A DNA stretch of 64,000 nucleotides, from contig WGNF01000003.1 of assembly GCA_016124615.1 (NCBI GenBank), positions 620,001 through 684,000 of the forward strand, in the 5' to 3' direction. Origin of the DNA: Paracoccaceae bacterium (lineage in GTDB: Bacteria > Pseudomonadota > Alphaproteobacteria > Rhodobacterales > Rhodobacteraceae). Shown here in pieces: positions 60,099-64,000 of the stretch; the first letter of the stretch is position 1, and each line of letters starts with the position of its first letter. The position numbers were made by a program, and so were the translations under genes. Under the pieces are notes generated by a model. The model did no database searches. It saw only the letters and a list, made by a program, of their open reading frames with translations, and was not told the origin of the DNA.

Positions 60099-62471
60099 TC
60101 AACTCTGCGGCCGCGTCTTCTTGGGGTCGTAATGCGACAGGCCGACGATCCGTGCAGGCAGCCGCTTTTGCTGGCCATCGAGCTTGCCCACCTCGATCTC
60201 GGTTCCCACCTCGGCATGGGCCACATCGACCCGCGCCAGCGCGATGTTCTTGCCCAAAAGCGGCGAGCGGACCGACGACGTAACCTCGCCCACCTGCGCG
60301 CGCCCGATGTGCAGGCAATCGCCGTGGCCGACATCGACGGCAGCGTCGATCTCCAGCCCGACGAACTTGCGGCTGGGGTGGTCCTTGCGGCGGATCAGCG
60401 CCTCGCGCCCGATGAAATCGTCGGTCTTCGACTTCAGCGGCACGGTAAAGCCGATGCCCGCCTCGAACGGGTCGGTCTGGTCAGTGAAATCATAGCCCGC
60501 AAAGATCAGCCCCGCCTCGATCCGCACCATGTCCAGCGCGGCAAGCCCCATCGGGCGCAGTCCCAGATCGCGCCCTTGGTCCCACACCCCATCGTAAAGG
60601 GCGGTGCCATCCTTGGGGTGGCAGAACACCTCGAACCCCAGCTCGCCGGTATAGCCGGTGCGCGACACCACCACAGGCGCGCCATTGGCATCGCCCAGCC
60701 GCCCGATGGTAAAGCGGAACCAGCCCAACTCCTCGATCGCGGGCTGGTGCGGCGGGGTCCAGATCATCCGTTTCAGGATCTCGCGCGAATTCGGGCCCTG
60801 CACGGCGATGTTGTGCAACTGGTCGGTGGAGGATCGCACCATCACCTTCAGCCCCAGCTTTTCCGCCTGCTCGCGCAGCCAGATGCCGCCGTAATCATCG
60901 CCGCCGATCCAGCGGAAGTTGTCGCGGCCGAGCCGGAACAGGGTGCCGTCGTCGATCATGCCGCCGTGGTCGTAGCACATCGCGGAATAGACCACCTGCC
61001 CCACGCTCAGTTTCTTGACGTCGCGCGTCAGCACCCATTGCATCAGCGCCTCGGCGTCCGGCCCGGTCACCTCAAACTTGCGCAAGGGCGACAGGTCCAG
61101 CACCACCGCCTTTTCGCGGCAGGCCCAGTATTCCTCGATCGCTCCGTTCGACGAATAGACCTGCGGCAGCCAGTAGCCCTTGTATTCCACCACATGCCGC
61201 GTCAGCGCCGAAATGCGGTCGTGGAAGGCGGTCTCTTTGGTCATCTTCGGCTCCGCATTGGGCGTGGCGCGCCAGGCGATGGCGCGCGAAAATTTCTCGG
61301 CGCCGGGATAGGTGCGCACATGGATATCCGACAGATACCAGCCGTTCGCCGGGGTGGTATCGTCGGGGCAGGCGGAACTGACGCAGATCAGATCGGTCAG
61401 CGCCCGGAACAGCACGTAATCGCCGGGCCGCGACCACGGTTCATCGGAATAAAGCACGCCATGCGCGTCGATGCCGGTATTGAAGAACAGGTTGACCGCC
61501 ATCCACCCCGGCCGCGCCGCCACGCCATGCGGCGCCAGCGCGCGGTTGAAATTGTCCGAGCAGTTGATGTGGCCGGGATAGCCGATGTCGTCGTAGTATT
61601 TCGCCGCACAGGCCATCGCGAAGGCGTCGTGGCGGCCCACGGTATCCTGCACCACCTCGATCAGCGGCAGCATGTCCTGATCGTAGTATTTCGAATGCAG
61701 CCCCGGCATCGAATAGGCGTGCCCCATCAGCGTGCGCGAGGTGGTCACGTCCAGCGCGTGTTCGATGCCCTGATCCAGCTTGCGCGCGGCAAAACACTGG
61801 AAATCGGTGCATTGCCGCCCGTCCACGTCGATCACCTGGATGTAATCGCCCGCCTTCACGAAATAGGCCTCGGCCGTGGCCGATTTCACCCGCAGGTCCA
61901 GCACCGGGTCGGCCAGCGGGTCCGGCAGGTCGAACCGGCCAACCATCTGCAAGCTGGCGCGGTGCAGGCGCAGGCCAAGCGGGGTCACCGTGTCCTGATC
62001 GCCCGGCGCCATCGCAGGCCCCGGTGCGGCAACGATCAGCACGCCGTCGCGGGTCGCGGTGAATGTCGCCTCGGTGCCCGCCGGGGTGGTGGTTTCGAAC
62101 ACCGTGACTGCCCCGGCCCTGGCAAGGTCGATCCCGCGCCGTTCAAGGCCCAGCCGCAACCCGCGCAGCCCCTGCCCCGCGTTGGCGGCCAGCAGCGCTT
62201 TCAGCCCCTCGGCCCGCGCATTCGGCGCCGCACCGATGAGGCCCGCGTCAATCGTGCCCTTGGGATCAGCCGCGACCAGTTCGGCAACCTGCCCGCCCTC
62301 GGTGTTCACCAGCGTGACGCGGTCGCCCGCGCCCAGCGTGACAAGGATCGCGCCGCCGCCCGGCACCTCGTAGCGTTCAAGGCCGGAACGGACGGCGAGC
62401 GAGTCGGGCATCAGGATGCGGCTCGGGCGCGGCGGGCCGGGGATCACGCGCGGATAGATCGAGTCCAGCAT
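60099..62471 (-). CDS. DUF1989-GcvT fusion protein (aminomethyltransferase family)
   Basis: A 790-aa fusion. Residues about 10-400 are DUF1989/urea-carboxylase-associated type (VKAGDYIQVIDVDGRQCTDFQCF, YPGHINCSDNFNRALAPHG, CVSSACPDDTTPANGW, Cys/His likely binding metal). Residues about 420-790 are a GcvT/folate-binding domain (VLDLSPLRKFEVTGPDAEALMQWVLTRDV, SRTGYTGELGFEVFCHPKDG, DMVRIEAGLIFAGYDF). GcvT folds transfer one-carbon units to tetrahydrofolate (glycine cleavage, dimethylglycine/sarcosine, DmdA). The start at 62471 is preferred for its GGAGG; the track ATG at 62498 lacks one. It is divergent from sarcosine-oxidase-like genes and upstream of dddQ. Confidence 0.88.
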   Translation of the reverse strand: MLDSIYPRVIPGPPRPSRILMPDSLAVRSGLERYEVPGGGAILVTLGAGDRVTLVNTEGGQVAELVAADPKGTIDAGLIGAAPNARAEGLKALLAANAGQGLRGLRLGLERRGIDLARAGAVTVFETTTPAGTEATFTATRDGVLIVAAPGPAMAPGDQDTVTPLGLRLHRASLQMVGRFDLPDPLADPVLDLRVKSATAEAYFVKAGDYIQVIDVDGRQCTDFQCFAARKLDQGIEHALDVTTSRTLMGHAYSMPGLHSKYYDQDMLPLIEVVQDTVGRHDAFAMACAAKYYDDIGYPGHINCSDNFNRALAPHGVAARPGWMAVNLFFNTGIDAHGVLYSDEPWSRPGDYVLFRALTDLICVSSACPDDTTPANGWYLSDIHVRTYPGAEKFSRAIAWRATPNAEPKMTKETAFHDRISALTRHVVEYKGYWLPQVYSSNGAIEEYWACREKAVVLDLSPLRKFEVTGPDAEALMQWVLTRDVKKLSVGQVVYSAMCYDHGGMIDDGTLFRLGRDNFRWIGGDDYGGIWLREQAEKLGLKVMVRSSTDQLHNIAVQGPNSREILKRMIWTPPHQPAIEELGWFRFTIGRLGDANGAPVVVSRTGYTGELGFEVFCHPKDGTALYDGVWDQGRDLGLRPMGLAALDMVRIEAGLIFAGYDFTDQTDPFEAGIGFTVPLKSKTDDFIGREALIRRKDHPSRKFVGLEIDAAVDVGHGDCLHIGRAQVGEVTSSVRSPLLGKNIALARVDVAHAEVGTEIEVGKLDGQQKRLPARIVGLSHYDPKKTRPQS

Positions 62472-62653
62472 CGGGCGTTCCTCCGCGGCAGTTTGCATTT
62501 CCAGAAACTTTATTTAACGCAAAGAATAACGACGCGGCACCTGCCCGGCAAGCCCCTTGCGCGCCAGGCCCATGCCCCGCGTGCGCCCATTCTGCGGCAT
62601 GGCTGAAACGGCGTGACCCATGTCGGAAATGACGCGGGCGCCAGCCTGCCCCG

Positions 62654-62669
62654 GCGCCATATTTGGCGC
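62654..62669. promoter_or_regulatory. palindrome upstream of the sarcosine-oxidase-like operon
   Basis: GCGCCA-tatt-TGGCGC is a perfect 6-bp inverted repeat 22 bp before the beta-subunit ATG in the 220-bp divergent region. It could be an operator. No regulator gene is adjacent in the window. Confidence 0.35.
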
Positions 62670-62691
62670 AAGAACAGGCTCGGGGATAAAC

Positions 62692-63942
62692 ATGCGCTAT
62701 TCCGGTTTCAGGGTGATCGCCGAGGCACTGACCGGCCACAAGGGCTGGACGCCCGCCTGGCGCGACCCCGCCCCGCAGCCAGCTTACGATTACATCATCG
62801 TTGGCGGCGGCGGCCACGGCCTTGCCACCGCCTATTATCTGGCCAAGGAGTTCCGGCAGGCGCGTATCGCGGTGCTGGAAAGGGGCTGGATCGGCGGCGG
62901 CAACGTCGGGCGCAATACCACGATCATCCGGTCCAACTACCTGCTCGATGGCAACGAGCCGTTCTATGAATTCTCGCTGAAACTGTGGGAGGGGCTGGAA
63001 CAGGACTTCAACTACAACGCGATGGTCAGCCAGCGCGGCATCCTGAACCTGATCCACACCGATGCGCAGCGCGACGCCTTCACCCGGCGCGGCAACGCGA
63101 TGATCCTGCACGGTGCCGATGCGCAGATGTACACCCGCGATCAGGTGCGCGAGATGTATCCCTTCCTCAACTTCGACAACGCCCGCTTTCCGATCAAGGG
63201 CGGCCTTGGCCAGAAACGCGGTGGCACCGTGCGCCACGATGCCGTGGCCTGGGGCTATGCCCGCGGGGCCGACGGGCGCGGGGTGGACATCATCCAGAAC
63301 TGCGAGGTCACCGGCTTCCGTATCGAGGGCGGTCGCGTTCTCGGCGTCGAAACCTCGCGCGGCTATATTGGCGCCGAGAAGATCGGCGTTGCGGTCGCGG
63401 GGTCGTCCAGCCGCGTCATGTCTCATGCCGGGATGCGCCTGCCGATGGAAAGCCATGTGCTGCAAGCCTTCGTATCCGAAGGGCTGAAACCCCTGCTCGA
63501 CGGCGTCATCACCTTTGGCGCGGGGCATTTCTACGTCAGCCAGTCCGACAAGGGCGGGCTGGTGTTCGGCGGCGATATCGACGGCTACAACTCCTACGCC
63601 CAACGCGGCAACCTCCCGGTGGTCGAGGATGTCTGCGAAGGCGGCATGGCGCTGATGCCGATGATCGGCCGCGCGCGGTTACTGCGCATGTGGGGCGGCG
63701 TGATGGACATGTCGATGGACGGCTCGCCGATCATCGATCGGACCGAAATCGACGGCCTCTATTTCAATGGTGGCTGGTGCTACGGCGGCTTCAAGGCGAC
63801 GCCCGCCTCGGGCTGGTGCTTTGCCCATCTGCTGGCCACCGACACCCCCCACCCGACCGCCACCGCCTATCGGTTCGATCGCTTCCGCAAGGGGCTGATG
63901 ATCGACGAAAAAGGCGTCGGCGCGCAGCCGAATCTGCATTGA
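62692..63942 (+). CDS. sarcosine oxidase beta subunit family protein
   Basis: A 416-aa flavoprotein of the heterotetrameric sarcosine oxidase family, oxidising N-methyl amines with H2O2 and formaldehyde or methylene-THF as products. The Rossmann motif YIIVGGGGHGLATAYYLAKEF and the segment NVGRNTTIIRSNYL are standard. GGTVRHDAVAWGYARGADGRGVDIIQ carries the His that binds FMN covalently in the family. The C-terminal FNGGWCYGGFKATPASGWCFAHLLA closes the FAD site. The start at 62692 follows CGGGGATAAAC; the track start is 24 codons too early. The family gene name soxB is avoided because sulfur-oxidation soxB is also present. Confidence 0.9.
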   Translation: MRYSGFRVIAEALTGHKGWTPAWRDPAPQPAYDYIIVGGGGHGLATAYYLAKEFRQARIAVLERGWIGGGNVGRNTTIIRSNYLLDGNEPFYEFSLKLWEGLEQDFNYNAMVSQRGILNLIHTDAQRDAFTRRGNAMILHGADAQMYTRDQVREMYPFLNFDNARFPIKGGLGQKRGGTVRHDAVAWGYARGADGRGVDIIQNCEVTGFRIEGGRVLGVETSRGYIGAEKIGVAVAGSSSRVMSHAGMRLPMESHVLQAFVSEGLKPLLDGVITFGAGHFYVSQSDKGGLVFGGDIDGYNSYAQRGNLPVVEDVCEGGMALMPMIGRARLLRMWGGVMDMSMDGSPIIDRTEIDGLYFNGGWCYGGFKATPASGWCFAHLLATDTPHPTATAYRFDRFRKGLMIDEKGVGAQPNLH

Positions 63943-63955
63943 GGGAGCCACAGAT

Positions 63956-64000
63956 ATGATCATCAACCACCCCCTTCTTGGCCCCCGTGACGCGCAGGAA
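63956..64000 (+). CDS. sarcosine oxidase delta subunit family protein (partial)
   Basis: The ATG at 63956 lies 13 bp after the beta-subunit stop, with GAGGGAGCC upstream. The 15 codons visible read MIINHPLLGPRDAQE, aligning with the delta-subunit opening (typically ...CP-x-CGPR). The two zinc-binding cysteines of the usual CPxCGPR motif are His and Leu here. The rest lies outside the window; alpha and gamma subunits would be expected to follow. Confidence 0.7.
   Translation, partial: MIINHPLLGPRDAQE

Noticed and set aside
60132-62606. 824-aa plus-strand ORF opposite the DUF1989-GcvT gene
   Set aside because: Shadow frame; the minus-strand protein has clear family motifs throughout.
1-64000. 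CRISPR arrays, rRNA genes, prophage
   Set aside because: No regularly spaced repeats, rRNA-like sequence or phage structural genes were seen.

Overview
The window is high-GC DNA, densely packed, with many 4-bp ATGA or GTGA gene overlaps. It comes from an alphaproteobacterium, most likely a marine or sulfur-oxidising member of the Rhodobacteraceae. Indicators are a Calvin-cycle cbbFP pair with CbbR, a Sox thiosulfate-oxidation cluster, a DddQ-type DMSP lyase, sarcosine-oxidase-like genes and many ABC importers for organic nitrogen compounds. This assignment is inferred from gene content, not from a database match.

Layout. (1) 1-2.6 kb: cbbP (cut by the window start) and cbbF, divergent from cbbR. 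(2) 2.65-5.17 kb: a complete IS30-family element that has cut into an IS1202/ISNCY-like transposase, leaving a scar that ends 23 bp from soxB. (3) 5.2-12.2 kb: soxB, A, Z, Y, X, then W, V on the minus strand, with soxS and a DUF302 gene divergent and a second DUF302 gene convergent. soxR and soxCD are not present in the window. (4) 12.3-15 kb: dadA and an AGE-family sugar epimerase/isomerase. (5) 15-29 kb: a divergon. Leftward are a FAD oxidoreductase and a five-gene Dpp/Opp-type ABC importer. Rightward are an isatin-hydrolase-like cyclase-family protein, a paralogous FAD oxidoreductase, a MarR regulator, a VOC protein and both subunits of indolepyruvate oxidoreductase. (6) 29-33.6 kb: a luciferase-like monooxygenase with divergent MarR, then a class V aminotransferase with an amino-acid ABC permease and binding protein but no ATPase. 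(7) 33.7-43.8 kb: LivGFHM-type ABC genes with a DadA-like oxidase, divergent from GntR, DUF3830, TIGR04076-like, aldo/keto reductase and LivK-type genes, followed by another FAD oxidoreductase. (8) 44-45.1 kb: tRNA-Ser(UGA), a lower-GC exported unknown protein and a 54-aa small protein. (9) 45.1-56.5 kb: a hemicellulose-oligosaccharide locus (GH43, Gfo/Idh, sugar isomerase, GH2, CUT1 ABC transporter) divergent from LacI. (10) 56.5-64 kb: a type III glutamine synthetase and class III aminotransferase, then dddQ overlapping closely with a DUF1989-GcvT fusion, divergent from sarcosine-oxidase-like beta and delta genes (delta cut by the window end).

The first quarter suggests lithotrophic growth on reduced sulfur with CO2 fixation. 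The rest is a series of substrate-specific import-and-oxidise modules, mostly with their own regulator and a recognisable palindromic operator in the divergent promoter. The least explained modules are the FAD/cyclase/IorAB divergon (15-29 kb), the DUF3830/TIGR04076/AKR cassette (38-42 kb), and the DddQ/DUF1989-GcvT/variant sarcosine oxidase group (59.5-64 kb). No stretch over 300 bases lacks a gene. No CRISPR array, rRNA or replication origin was seen.
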